Shown here one piece after another: positions 33,968 through 42,915 of a stretch of DNA of 64,000 nucleotides; the stretch's first letter is position 1; every line of letters starts with the position of its first letter. The notes beneath the pieces are model-generated. The model saw only the letters and a list, made by a program, of their open reading frames with translations, searched no databases and had not been told where the DNA came from. Made by a program: the position numbers and the translations under genes. This DNA is from JACMLC01 sp963720235. GTDB taxonomy: Bacteria; Acidobacteriota; Blastocatellia; Pyrinomonadales; Pyrinomonadaceae. The stretch lies in assembly GCA_963720235.1 (NCBI GenBank), contig OY970389.1, positions 4,588,001 to 4,652,000 on the forward strand, written 5' to 3'.

Positions 33968-35123
33968 ACTTTATCTCGATGCAAATGATTTTACATACGT
34001 CGGACGCTGGGTGACTCCGCCCTTTAGCCCAAGACGTTTTGATACCTGGTTCTTTCTCGTCAAATGTCCGCCGAAGCAAAAGCCGCATGTCGCGCCGGGC
34101 GAGTTGGAGACCGGAGAGTGGATAAAAGCGCGCGAAGCCTACGCGCGTTGGCAGCGTTCCGAAGTGATTTGCGTTCCGCCTGTCTTGCATGCTCTGACGA
34201 CGCTGGCCGGTGGATTCACAGATGATTTGGTCCAGAGATTTCTCTCTATCCCGAACGCTCATAGAGAGCCTGTGCGGCGCATAGAGTTTCGTCCGGGCTT
34301 TATCTGCTTTCCTGTGCGCACGCCGACCAAGCCTCCTGCGACGCATACCAACTGTTATCTCATAGGCGAGCGCGAAGTTGTGATACTAGACCCCGCATCG
34401 CCATATGAAGAAGAGCAGGCAGAGCTTGCGGCTTGCGTTGATGATTTGCTGGCCGAAGGCCGCGAGATACGCGAGATAATCCTGACGCACCTGCACCCGG
34501 ATCATGTCGGCGGCGTCAATGCTTTGTCAGAGCATTTGAAAGGCAACGTGCCGGTGGCCGCGCATCGTTTGACTGCGGAAGCTCTTAGAGGCTCGATTCG
34601 CGTTGACCTTGTGATTGAAGACGGAGAGATGATAGAGCTTGCTGGCGAGCCGCACATTAGTTTGCGCGCGATGCACACGCCGGGACACGCGCGCGGTCAT
34701 CTCTGTTTTTACGAAGAGCGAACGGGCGCGCTCGTGACGGGAGATAACATCGTCGGCCTCGGCTCTGTTTTGATTGACCCGCCCGAAGGCAACATGCGTG
34801 ATTATCTTGAATCGCTTGAGCGTCTGCGTGCGCTGCCCAACCTGACAGTTCTCTTCGGCGCGCATGGGCCAGCGATTGGAAGTGCGCGCGCGAAGATTGA
34901 TGAATACATTTCTCATCGTCTCGAACGTGAAAGAAATATTCTGGCGGCTGTGAGAGAGGGCGCGTCTGCGCCGCCTTTGATTGTCGCGCAAGTTTATACG
35001 GATGTGCATCCGAAAGCGCGCGCGATGGCAGAGCGCGCAGTGCTTGCTCATCTGGAAAAACTGGAAGCGGATAATCTGGTGAAGCAATTAGAGGACGGAA
35101 GTTATACGGAAGTAAGTATCTAA
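33954..35123 (+). CDS. MBL-fold hydrolase (LACTB2-like) with C-terminal part of the NUDIX domain
   Basis: This frame contains the end of the NUDIX domain (about residues 1-85). A metallo-beta-lactamase domain follows, with HLHPDHVGG, HTPGHARGHL, TGDNIVG and FGAHGP as metal-binding motifs. The C-terminal winged-helix-like tail (HPKARAMAERAVLAHLEKLE) matches LACTB2/RNase-Z-like hydrolases. NUDIX-MBL fusions of this sort appear as single proteins in related bacteria. The apparent start TTG at 33954 has no ribosome binding site and is likely an artefact of the frame break. Its role is unclear; LACTB2 itself is an endoribonuclease. Confidence 0.82.
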   Translation: MEHFELYLDANDFTYVGRWVTPPFSPRRFDTWFFLVKCPPKQKPHVAPGELETGEWIKAREAYARWQRSEVICVPPVLHALTTLAGGFTDDLVQRFLSIPNAHREPVRRIEFRPGFICFPVRTPTKPPATHTNCYLIGEREVVILDPASPYEEEQAELAACVDDLLAEGREIREIILTHLHPDHVGGVNALSEHLKGNVPVAAHRLTAEALRGSIRVDLVIEDGEMIELAGEPHISLRAMHTPGHARGHLCFYEERTGALVTGDNIVGLGSVLIDPPEGNMRDYLESLERLRALPNLTVLFGAHGPAIGSARAKIDEYISHRLERERNILAAVREGASAPPLIVAQVYTDVHPKARAMAERAVLAHLEKLEADNLVKQLEDGSYTEVSI

Positions 35124-35129
35124 TCAAAG

Positions 35130-36830
35130 ATGAAGGATGAGAAGCAAAATCTGATAGCCCAGTATGCGGTGACGCGCGCGCTGGCAGAGTCTGCATCGCT
35201 CGATGAAGCGACGCCGAAGATTTTGCAGGCTGTGTGCGAGAGTTTGGGCTGGCAGTTTGGCGCGCTGTGGGTTGTTGACCGCGACGCGGATGTGCTGCGC
35301 TCTGTGCATTCATGGCGCAATTCTAGTGTGGAGCTTGCGGAGTTTGAAAAGCTCAGTCAGCAGCCAGCCTTCAAGCGCGGCAACGGTTTGCCCGGAAGAG
35401 TCTGGGCCAGTGGCGAGGCAGAGTGGGTAACGGACATCGCTGTCAACGACAATTACCCGCGCCGCTCGATTGCCGCAGAGGCCGGATTGCATGCAGCCTT
35501 TTGCTTTCCCATTCTGCTCGGCGGACAGACGCTCGGCGCGATGGAATTTTTCAGCCGCGAAGTGCGCCAGCCGGATGAAACTCTCCTGCACATGATGGAG
35601 AATCTGGGCAGCCAGATTGGACAGTTCATCGAACGCAAGCGCGCGGAAGAATCTTTGCGCGAAAGCGAAGACCGTTATCGCATCGTCGCGGAAACAGCTT
35701 CGGATGCCATCATCACGATTAACGCAGAGAGCAGGATTGTCTTTCTCAATCGCGCCGCCGAAACTATTTTTGGCTATACGATTGACGAAATGCTCAATCA
35801 GGATTTGACAATGCTGATGCCGGACTACCTGCGCCGCCTGCATCACGCAGGCATCGCGCGCTATGTCGAAACGGGCGAGCGGCATATCTCTTGGGATGGA
35901 ATGGAATTGCCCGGTCTGCACAAAGAGGGCCACGAGATTCCGCTTGAAATTTCCTTCAGCGAATTTACAAGGCACGGCCAGCGATTTTTCACAGGCATCG
36001 CGCGCGACATTACGGAGCGCAAACGCACGGAAGCTGAAAGACATCAGAGCGAAGAGCGTTATCGCAGTCTCGCAGAAGCCATGCCGCAACTCGTCTGGGC
36101 CACAGATGAAAACGGCTCGCACTTCTATTACAACCGTCGCTGGTACGAATACACAGGTCTTACGGAAGAAGAGTCTATGGGCTTTGGCTTTGCCAGCGCG
36201 CTGCATCCAGAAGATAAAGAGAGAACGCTTGCACGCTGGCAGCGTGCGTGGCGTGATGGTGAAAGCTACGAGATTGAGTATCGCTTTTATTCACGCCCGC
36301 GCGAAGAGTATCGCTGGTTTCTGGGGCGCGCTGTGCCTGTGCGTGATGCGGCGGGAAAGATACGGCAATGGGTCGGAACCTGTACGGACATCGAAGAGCA
36401 GAAACAGATTGAAGAACAACTCGCGGAGCTTAACCGCGAGCGCGAACAGATGCTCGAAGAAGTTTCGACGCCGCTTGTGCCTGTCTGGCGCGGCGTGCTT
36501 GCGCTGCCGCTCATCGGCTCGCTCGATACGGAACGGATGCAGAAGGCTACGGATGCCGCGCTCTCGGAGGTGACGCGCACGGGCGCGCATGCGTGCATCA
36601 TAGATATTACCGGCGCGCGGATTATAGACTCGCATGCTGTTGCAAACCTGAGCTATCTGGTTTCATCCTTGAAGCTCATCGGCGCGGAAGCCATTGTCAC
36701 AGGTGTCTCAGCGCACGCGGCGCAAACTCTTGTCGGTCTCGGTGTAGATTTAGCAGACATGCACACGCACCGCACGCTGGCAGAAGCATTGGCGGGAATT
36801 ATTAAAAGCAACGGGCATCGCAGAGAGTGA
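35130..36830 (+). CDS. GAF-PAS-PAS-STAS protein, RsbR-like
   Basis: A 566-residue soluble sensor. A GAF domain (about 5-170) is followed by two PAS domains with PAC motifs (about 185-310 and 315-435; RYRIVAETASDAI and RYRSLAEAMPQLVW). A C-terminal STAS domain (about 455-560) follows. The STAS stretch IIDITGARIIDSHAVANL carries the phosphorylatable Ser seen as Thr or Ser in RsbR co-antagonists. RsbR proteins form stressosomes that control sigma-B-type partner switching, yet no RsbS, RsbT or sigma gene is adjacent. The start is 6 bases after the MBL gene. Signal unknown. Confidence 0.88.
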   Translation: MKDEKQNLIAQYAVTRALAESASLDEATPKILQAVCESLGWQFGALWVVDRDADVLRSVHSWRNSSVELAEFEKLSQQPAFKRGNGLPGRVWASGEAEWVTDIAVNDNYPRRSIAAEAGLHAAFCFPILLGGQTLGAMEFFSREVRQPDETLLHMMENLGSQIGQFIERKRAEESLRESEDRYRIVAETASDAIITINAESRIVFLNRAAETIFGYTIDEMLNQDLTMLMPDYLRRLHHAGIARYVETGERHISWDGMELPGLHKEGHEIPLEISFSEFTRHGQRFFTGIARDITERKRTEAERHQSEERYRSLAEAMPQLVWATDENGSHFYYNRRWYEYTGLTEEESMGFGFASALHPEDKERTLARWQRAWRDGESYEIEYRFYSRPREEYRWFLGRAVPVRDAAGKIRQWVGTCTDIEEQKQIEEQLAELNREREQMLEEVSTPLVPVWRGVLALPLIGSLDTERMQKATDAALSEVTRTGAHACIIDITGARIIDSHAVANLSYLVSSLKLIGAEAIVTGVSAHAAQTLVGLGVDLADMHTHRTLAEALAGIIKSNGHRRE

Positions 36831-36937
36831 AATGAAAAATTAAAAATGTAAGATGCAAGGTGAAAGAGCATTGTGAGAAGTGATTTCAAAACTCTGGATT
36901 GAAAGACTCAATCCTTTGCGGTCTTGAGTCTTTCTTT

Positions 36938-36990
36938 GTTTGCGTCTTTGCGTGAAACAATAACGAACGGTTCTCGCAAAGGCGCGAAGA
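36938..36990. repeat. Divergent GCAAAGGC-type repeat, copy 6
   Basis: tttgcgtctttgcgtgaaac and gttctcgcaaaggcgcgaag form an inverted pair with shorter, more diverged arms than the other copies. It lies in the 258-base gap before the AAA ATPase gene. Confidence 0.6.
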
Positions 36991-37088
36991 TAAAAGATAA
37001 GTTCGCAAAGGAGTCGAAGCATTCCGGTTCTTGAGTTTTGAAACTGTCTCTCATTTTTACATTCTTTGGACAAGTGGGGAATTATTCA

Positions 37089-38558
37089 ATGGCACAACCG
37101 AAAACTTTAGGCGAACTGAAAGAGAGCGGCTATCGCGTCCGCTCTGTGAAAGACGAGATGCGCGCCAACCTGATTGAGAAGTTGCGCGCGGGCCAGAAAC
37201 TTTTTCCGGGCATCGTCGGCTATGATGAAACAGTTGTTCCGCAAATCGTCAATGCCATCCTTTCGCGTCATAACCTTATCTTGCTCGGCCTGCGCGGTCA
37301 GGCCAAGAGCCGCATCATACGCCAGTTGACAGACCTGCTCGATAAAGAGATTCCGGTCATCGAAGGCTCTGAGGTCAATGACAATCCGTTTCATCCAATC
37401 TCGGCTTACGGGCGACAGATGCTGGAGCTTCATGCGGACAGCGCGCCAATCGTCTGGATTGAGCGAGACGCGCGCTTTGTCGAAAAACTCGCCACGCCGG
37501 ATGTCACCATCGCAGACATCATCGGTGACGTTGACCCGATTAAAGCTGCCAAAGGCGGGCATCTCTTGAGCGATGAGTTGACGATTCACTACGGCCTCTT
37601 GCCGCGCGCCAATCGCGGCATCTTCGCTATCAACGAACTGCCAGACCTCGCTGGGAAAATTCAGGTCGGGCTCTTCAACATCATGCAGGAAGGCGATGTG
37701 CAGATTAAAGGTTATCCTGTGCGCTTGCCGCTGGATGTGATGCTCGTCTTTTCTGCTAATCCAGAAGACTATACAGCGCGCGGCAAAATTATTACGCCCT
37801 TGAAAGACCGCATCGGCGCGGAGATTTCGACGCACTATCCTGCGGACTTGCAACTCGGCGTAGAGATTACAAAGCAGGAAGCATGGACTGTGCGACCGGA
37901 GTTAGATGGACATCTGAATGTGCCGGATTTTATCCGCGACATCATCGAACAGATTGCCTTTGAAGCGCGCGACGACCAGCGCATAGACAAACGCTCAGGC
38001 GTCTCGCAACGGCTGCCCATCACAGTCATGGAATCCGTCATCTCAAACGCAGAACGCCGCGCGCTTCTCACGGAAGAAGCAGAGATTGTGCCGCGCATCT
38101 CGGACATCTACGCCGCCTTGCCTTCGATGACGGGCAAGATGGAGCTTGAGTACGAAGGCGAGCAGATTGGCGCAAACAAAATCGCCAAAGATTTAATCAA
38201 GCGCGCCGCAGGGGAAATCTTTGAAGGCTATTTCGTCGGCATAGATTTCACAGACGCTACGCGCTGGTTCGATGCTGGCAACAACCTGCGCCTCGCGGAC
38301 ACAGCCGATGCCGTCGAATGCATGAACCTCTTAGAAGCCGTGCCTGAACTGATTGACACCGCGCTCATCCCCTTCGACTTCAAACGCTCCGACGAAGCGC
38401 AAACCGTCTCGGCCTGCGAGTTCGTCCTCGAAGGACTCTACGCGCAGAACAAAATCAGCCGCAACGAAGAGGGCGGCTACACGGCTGTCACAAAAGCGAA
38501 GAAAGACAGGCGCGGGATGATTTATGATGACCTGACGGAAACGGGTCGTTATAGCTAA
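37089..38558 (+). CDS. MoxR/magnesium-chelatase-type AAA ATPase
   Basis: A 489-residue AAA+ ATPase of the MoxR/ChlI-like type. The nucleotide site lies around LILLGLRGQAKSRIIRQL (a degenerate Walker A, GLRGQAKSR). Walker B is near RGIFAINELPDL, and sensor 1 is in LVFSANPEDY. The N-terminus is short and the C-terminal helical lid spans residues 310-489. The VWA-domain gene follows 9 bases later, the same pairing as ChlI-ChlD or MoxR-CoxE, in which the ATPase and VWA protein remodel or metallate a target. No target protein gene is adjacent. Confidence 0.85.
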   Translation: MAQPKTLGELKESGYRVRSVKDEMRANLIEKLRAGQKLFPGIVGYDETVVPQIVNAILSRHNLILLGLRGQAKSRIIRQLTDLLDKEIPVIEGSEVNDNPFHPISAYGRQMLELHADSAPIVWIERDARFVEKLATPDVTIADIIGDVDPIKAAKGGHLLSDELTIHYGLLPRANRGIFAINELPDLAGKIQVGLFNIMQEGDVQIKGYPVRLPLDVMLVFSANPEDYTARGKIITPLKDRIGAEISTHYPADLQLGVEITKQEAWTVRPELDGHLNVPDFIRDIIEQIAFEARDDQRIDKRSGVSQRLPITVMESVISNAERRALLTEEAEIVPRISDIYAALPSMTGKMELEYEGEQIGANKIAKDLIKRAAGEIFEGYFVGIDFTDATRWFDAGNNLRLADTADAVECMNLLEAVPELIDTALIPFDFKRSDEAQTVSACEFVLEGLYAQNKISRNEEGGYTAVTKAKKDRRGMIYDDLTETGRYS

Positions 38559-38567
38559 AATAATCTT

Positions 38568-39893
38568 ATGAAGTTCACACGCTATTCAAAATTCAAAGGT
38601 CTCGACATCTCTTCGCTCAATCTGGGCGATTTGATGGATGCGCTGTCGGATTCGGTCTTAAATTCCGGTTATGACGATGATTACTATTGGACCAGACAGC
38701 GCCGGCAGCCGGACACTTCGTTGGATGCTTTGCGGCGCGCGCTGCTTCAGGCAATGATTGAGCAGGGCATGATTGACGAGCAGCAGATTGCGGAGATGCT
38801 GGCGGACAATGAGGGCAAGTTCAAAGGCTCTTTGCTGGAAGAGATGCTCAATCAGCTTATCGAGAGATTGGTGGAAGAGGGCTATCTGACTTTAAGAGAG
38901 GAAGAGGCGCAGCAGACGCGCGAGCGTATGCGCGGCGGTCAGGGAGAGGTCGGAGAGCCTTTGCCGCGCAATGTGCATTTTGAGGTGACGGAAAAGGGAT
39001 TGGATTTTCTAGGCTATAAGACTTTGCGGAATCTGCTTGGAAGTCTGGGAAAAAGTTCTGTCGGGCGGCATGAGACGCAGCATCTCTCTACGGGAGTCGA
39101 GGCGGCTGCGGCGAGTAAGCTTTACGAGTTTGGCGATACGGTCAATCTGGATGTCAACACGACGCTGCTCTCTGCCATCAAGCGCGAGGGTTTGGGCGTG
39201 CCGCTCAATCTGGAATACGGCGACATACATGTGCATCAATGCGATTATCAATCTTCGTGTGCGACGGTTGTGATGCTCGATTGCTCGCACTCTATGATTC
39301 TCTATGGCGAAGACCGTTTCACTCCGGCCAAGAAGGTCGCGCTTGCGCTGGCCCACTTGATACGCACGCAGTATCCGGGCGACTCGCTCAAGATTGTGCT
39401 CTTTCATGATTCTGCGGAAGAGTTGCCGATGGCTAAGCTGGCGACCACGCAGGTCGGCCCGTATCACACAAACACCGCAGAGGGTCTCAGGCTTGCGCGT
39501 CGTCTCTTGCAGGCGCAGCGCAAGGAGATGAAGCAGATTGTGATGGTCACTGACGGAAAACCGACCGCGTGCTTTTTAGACCCCGGCAGCCCGGTTTCAG
39601 TTCCGTACAGGCGAAGCTCAAACAACGCGGATGCGCCGCAGCGCAGGCTGTATAAGAATCCGATGGGGCTTGACCCGTTTGTGATGGACGAAACTTTTAA
39701 AGAGATTCAGGCGTGCCGCAAGGCTGGCATCATGATTAATACTTTTATGCTGGCGTCGGATTATTACCTCGTCGAGTTTGTTAAGCAGATGACGGCGATG
39801 ACTAACGGCAAAGCTTACTTTGCCAACCCGGACAATCTGTCGCAATTCGTGCTCATGGATTTTTTGAAGCGACGCACGAGCCGGATAAAATAA
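38568..39893 (+). CDS. VWA-domain protein paired with the AAA ATPase
   Basis: A 441-residue cytoplasmic protein. The first 220 residues are helical and acidic (EEMLNQLIERLVEEGYLTL). The C-terminal von Willebrand A domain (about 230-435) has a MIDAS motif VVMLDCSHSM (DxSxS) and downstream VTDGKPTACF. Metal-dependent binding of a partner is expected. Its gene is 9 bases after the AAA gene, so the two form a two-gene operon typical of MoxR-VWA chaperone pairs. The specific substrate is unknown. Confidence 0.88.
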   Translation: MKFTRYSKFKGLDISSLNLGDLMDALSDSVLNSGYDDDYYWTRQRRQPDTSLDALRRALLQAMIEQGMIDEQQIAEMLADNEGKFKGSLLEEMLNQLIERLVEEGYLTLREEEAQQTRERMRGGQGEVGEPLPRNVHFEVTEKGLDFLGYKTLRNLLGSLGKSSVGRHETQHLSTGVEAAAASKLYEFGDTVNLDVNTTLLSAIKREGLGVPLNLEYGDIHVHQCDYQSSCATVVMLDCSHSMILYGEDRFTPAKKVALALAHLIRTQYPGDSLKIVLFHDSAEELPMAKLATTQVGPYHTNTAEGLRLARRLLQAQRKEMKQIVMVTDGKPTACFLDPGSPVSVPYRRSSNNADAPQRRLYKNPMGLDPFVMDETFKEIQACRKAGIMINTFMLASDYYLVEFVKQMTAMTNGKAYFANPDNLSQFVLMDFLKRRTSRIK

Positions 39894-39990
39894 GGCAAAA
39901 GTGAAAAGGTAAAAGGCAAAAGGAAATCAGAATTTCAAACAAAAGTTTTGTCTTAACTTTTACCTTCTTGCTTTTGCACTTTTACTTTTG
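39894..39990. repeat. Palindrome with AAAAGGTAAAAGGCAAAAG arms
   Basis: ggcaaaagtgaaaaggtaaa at the left mirrors ttttaccttcttgcttttgc at the right. It is similar in words to the element at 28146. The GTG of the next gene lies at its right edge. Confidence 0.7.
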
Positions 39991-42773
39991 TGAGTAAGTC
40001 TCCATCGAGAATCGAGCAGACGTGGCGCGCGTGGACTCCGTACTTTATCCTCGCGTTGACGATGCTGCTGACGGTCGTCGCCATGAATTATGTGGCGGCG
40101 GAGAGCCACAAGCGTGACCAACTGCGTTTTGAAAATTCCGCGCGCCGCATACAGGATAATGTGCAAAATCGCATGGATAACTACATCGCCATGCTGCGCA
40201 CGGGCGCGGCTCTGTTTGCCGCCAGCGAGCAGGTGACGCGCGCAGAGTTTCGCCTCTACTTCGAGCGGCTCGGATTGCAAAACACTCACGCGGGCATTCG
40301 CGGCATAGGTTACAGCGCGCACATCCAGCCGCAGGAAAAAGACAAGCTCATCGCTGACATGCACGCGCAGGGAGTTAAGGATTTTAAAATCTATCCTGAG
40401 CAAGAGGACACGGAATATCATTCGATTATTTATCTTGAGCCGCCGGATGAGCGCAACACTCGCACGATTGGCTATAACATGTTCACAGAACGTGTCAGGC
40501 GCGCCGCGATGGAACAGGCGCGCGATTCAGGAGAGGCGACGGCTTCCGGTCGCGTCACGCTGAGACAAGAGACCGGGCAGAATCCGCAGGCAGGTTTTCT
40601 TATTTACGTTCCGGTCTATAAAGGCGGAGGGATTCCCGCGAGCCCGGACGAGCGACGCGAGAAGCTTGCGGGTTTTATCTATGCTCCGTTTCGCGCGGGC
40701 GATTTGCTGGACGGCATCTTCGGCTCAGAGAAAAGTCACGAAGTCAATTTCGCAGTCTTTGACGGAAAAGAATTAAATACAGATTCGCTTTTATACAGGT
40801 CAGAGCGAGCCGCGCCGGATTCATCCAGCCCGCGCTATACGGCCAACGCGCCTATCGAAGTGGCCGAAAGAGTATGGACTTTAACTTTTGCCACAGAGCC
40901 GCAATTTGAACATCAATCCGGCAGAAACCTGCTGCCATATATCCTGCTCGTCGGCGCAGCATTGAGCCTCGTGCTCTTTGGCTTTACGCGCTCCGAAGTC
41001 AAGTCGCGCATCCTTGCAGAGCGCGCATCCACAGAGCTTCTCAAAACAGAGCAGCGCGCAGTCAAAGAATATGAAAAGCTGCTGGTAAGAATTACTGCGC
41101 TTGCGCAGGCTCTCGGCGCGGCGCGCAATCTTGAGACCATCTATGGCGCGCTGCGCGAATTCTCAGTCGCTTCAGTTCCCTGCATAGGCATCTTTATCTC
41201 GCTCTATGACGCCAAGCGCGAAGCGCGCACAGCAGCCTATGCTTGGGGCGAAGGGCAGGACGTGGATGTCTCGAAGCTGCCGCTCATGCCTATCTCGAAG
41301 GATGGGCCAAACAGTCGCGCGGTCAGAACGGGCGAAGTCGTCATCACGGATGATTACATGGCTCTCATGCGCGGCCACCCGACTGTCAAAGTCGGAGTTG
41401 ATAACGGCTTGATGCCGCAATCCTCGCTCGTCGTTCCGATGGCCGTCATGGGCCGCATCGTCGGAACTATCGAAGTTCAGAGTCATGACCTTGCCGCTTA
41501 CAAAGAAGAGCATGTCACAGCGATGCGTATGGCTGCGAATCTGGCGGCGGTGGCGATTGAGAACGTGAGGCTCTTTGAGCGCGAGAGCCGCGCGCGTGCG
41601 GCGGCAGAAGATGCGAGCCGTATGAAGGATGAATTTCTCGCCACGGTCTCGCACGAATTGCGCACGCCTCTGACATCCATGCTCGGCTGGACTCACATGC
41701 TGCGCGCGAATGATTTGGATGAGACGACGCGGCGGCGCGCCGTTGACACCATCGAGCGCAATGCGCGCCTGCAAGCGCAGATTGTTGATGACATCCTCAA
41801 TGTCTCGCGCATCATCACAGGCAAGCTGGTGATGGACGTGCAGCCTGTTGATTTGACTTATGTGATTGAGACGGCCATCAATGCCGTGCATCCTGCGGCG
41901 GAAGCCAAAGAGATACGCATCGAGCGACAACTGGAAGGCGGGCCGCATCTTGTTTCGGGCGATGCCAATCGCTTGCAGCAGGTCTTGTGGAATCTCTTCT
42001 CAAACGCGGTCAAGTTCACGCCGCGCGGCGGCCTCGTCAGGATTGAGATGAAGGACGATGGCTCGCATGTCGAAATCAAAGTCTCGGACACGGGGCTTGG
42101 CATCAACAAAGAATTTTTGCCCTACGTCTTTGACCGCTTTCGTCAGGCTGATAGCTCTACGACCAGAAGATACGGCGGCCTCGGATTGGGCCTCTCGATT
42201 GTGCGCCATCTCGTAGAACTGCACGGCGGAACTGTGCGCGCCGAAAGCGAAGGCGAAGGACGCGGCGCGACTTTCATCCTCACGCTCCCGCTCACAGCGA
42301 CGCGCACGCTGATTGATAAAGAGCCCGGCGGCGCGAGTGTCGTTAGAGAGAAAAGGATGGAGCCGCTTAAAGGTCTGCATATTCTGGTAGTGGATGATGA
42401 AGAGGACGCGCGCGAGATGCTCAAGATTATGCTTGAGCGAAGCGCGGCTGAAGTTTCTACCTCTGCCTCTGCGCGCGAAGCTTTGCAGGCCATCGAAAGA
42501 GAGAGGCCGGATGTGCTTATCTCAGACATAGGAATGCCGGAAGAGGATGGTTATGATTTGATACGAAATGTGCGGCAGATGGAAAGCGTGCGCGGCGCAG
42601 TGCGCCTGCCAGCCATCGCGCTCACGGCTTACGCCAGAGACGAAGACAGACAGTATTCGCTCGCGCAAGGCTATCAGGCATTTCTCACTAAACCCGTCGA
42701 GCCCGCAGAACTCATCAGCGTCATTTCAGATGTCGCTAATGGTAAAACAAACGGCGGGCCTGAGAAATCTTAA
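39990..42773 (+). CDS. CHASE-domain hybrid histidine kinase
   Basis: A 927-residue inner-membrane sensor. A TM helix (about 17-36) leads to a periplasmic CHASE domain (about 75-300; RGIGYSAHIQPQEKDKL). A second TM (about 313-332), a GAF domain (about 370-525) and a HisKA with H555 (SHELRTPLTSMLGW) follow. The HATPase domain has NLFSNAVKF, SDTGLGI and GLGLGLSIV, and a receiver domain carries D846 (LISDIGMPEEDG). It belongs to the hybrid kinases that phosphorylate their own receiver, often relaying to a separate Hpt protein. The start is GTG in a repeat and lacks a clear ribosome binding site. Ligand unknown. Confidence 0.93.
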   Translation: MSKSPSRIEQTWRAWTPYFILALTMLLTVVAMNYVAAESHKRDQLRFENSARRIQDNVQNRMDNYIAMLRTGAALFAASEQVTRAEFRLYFERLGLQNTHAGIRGIGYSAHIQPQEKDKLIADMHAQGVKDFKIYPEQEDTEYHSIIYLEPPDERNTRTIGYNMFTERVRRAAMEQARDSGEATASGRVTLRQETGQNPQAGFLIYVPVYKGGGIPASPDERREKLAGFIYAPFRAGDLLDGIFGSEKSHEVNFAVFDGKELNTDSLLYRSERAAPDSSSPRYTANAPIEVAERVWTLTFATEPQFEHQSGRNLLPYILLVGAALSLVLFGFTRSEVKSRILAERASTELLKTEQRAVKEYEKLLVRITALAQALGAARNLETIYGALREFSVASVPCIGIFISLYDAKREARTAAYAWGEGQDVDVSKLPLMPISKDGPNSRAVRTGEVVITDDYMALMRGHPTVKVGVDNGLMPQSSLVVPMAVMGRIVGTIEVQSHDLAAYKEEHVTAMRMAANLAAVAIENVRLFERESRARAAAEDASRMKDEFLATVSHELRTPLTSMLGWTHMLRANDLDETTRRRAVDTIERNARLQAQIVDDILNVSRIITGKLVMDVQPVDLTYVIETAINAVHPAAEAKEIRIERQLEGGPHLVSGDANRLQQVLWNLFSNAVKFTPRGGLVRIEMKDDGSHVEIKVSDTGLGINKEFLPYVFDRFRQADSSTTRRYGGLGLGLSIVRHLVELHGGTVRAESEGEGRGATFILTLPLTATRTLIDKEPGGASVVREKRMEPLKGLHILVVDDEEDAREMLKIMLERSAAEVSTSASAREALQAIERERPDVLISDIGMPEEDGYDLIRNVRQMESVRGAVRLPAIALTAYARDEDRQYSLAQGYQAFLTKPVEPAELISVISDVANGKTNGGPEKS

Positions 42774-42791
42774 ATCAGACTTAAAAGAAAA

Positions 42792-42895
42792 TTTCCCGCA
42801 AAGGCGCAAAGGCGCAAAGGAAAGACGCGAAGAAAGCTTTCAAGATAAATAATGCTTCAACTCTTTGCGAGCTTTCTTTGCGCCTTTGCGGGAAA
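42792..42895. repeat. GCAAAGGC-type palindromic repeat, copy 5
   Basis: tttcccgcaaaggcgcaaag at the left and ctttgcgcctttgcgggaaa at the right enclose about 60 bases. It separates the convergent kinase and cytochrome genes. Confidence 0.85.
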
Positions 42896-42915
42896 CTTCG
42901 TCTTGCAGTCGCTTT

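Noticed and set aside
35310..36206. Minus-strand ORF of 298 codons
   Set aside because: It is antisense to the GAF-PAS-PAS-STAS gene, whose domains are clear.
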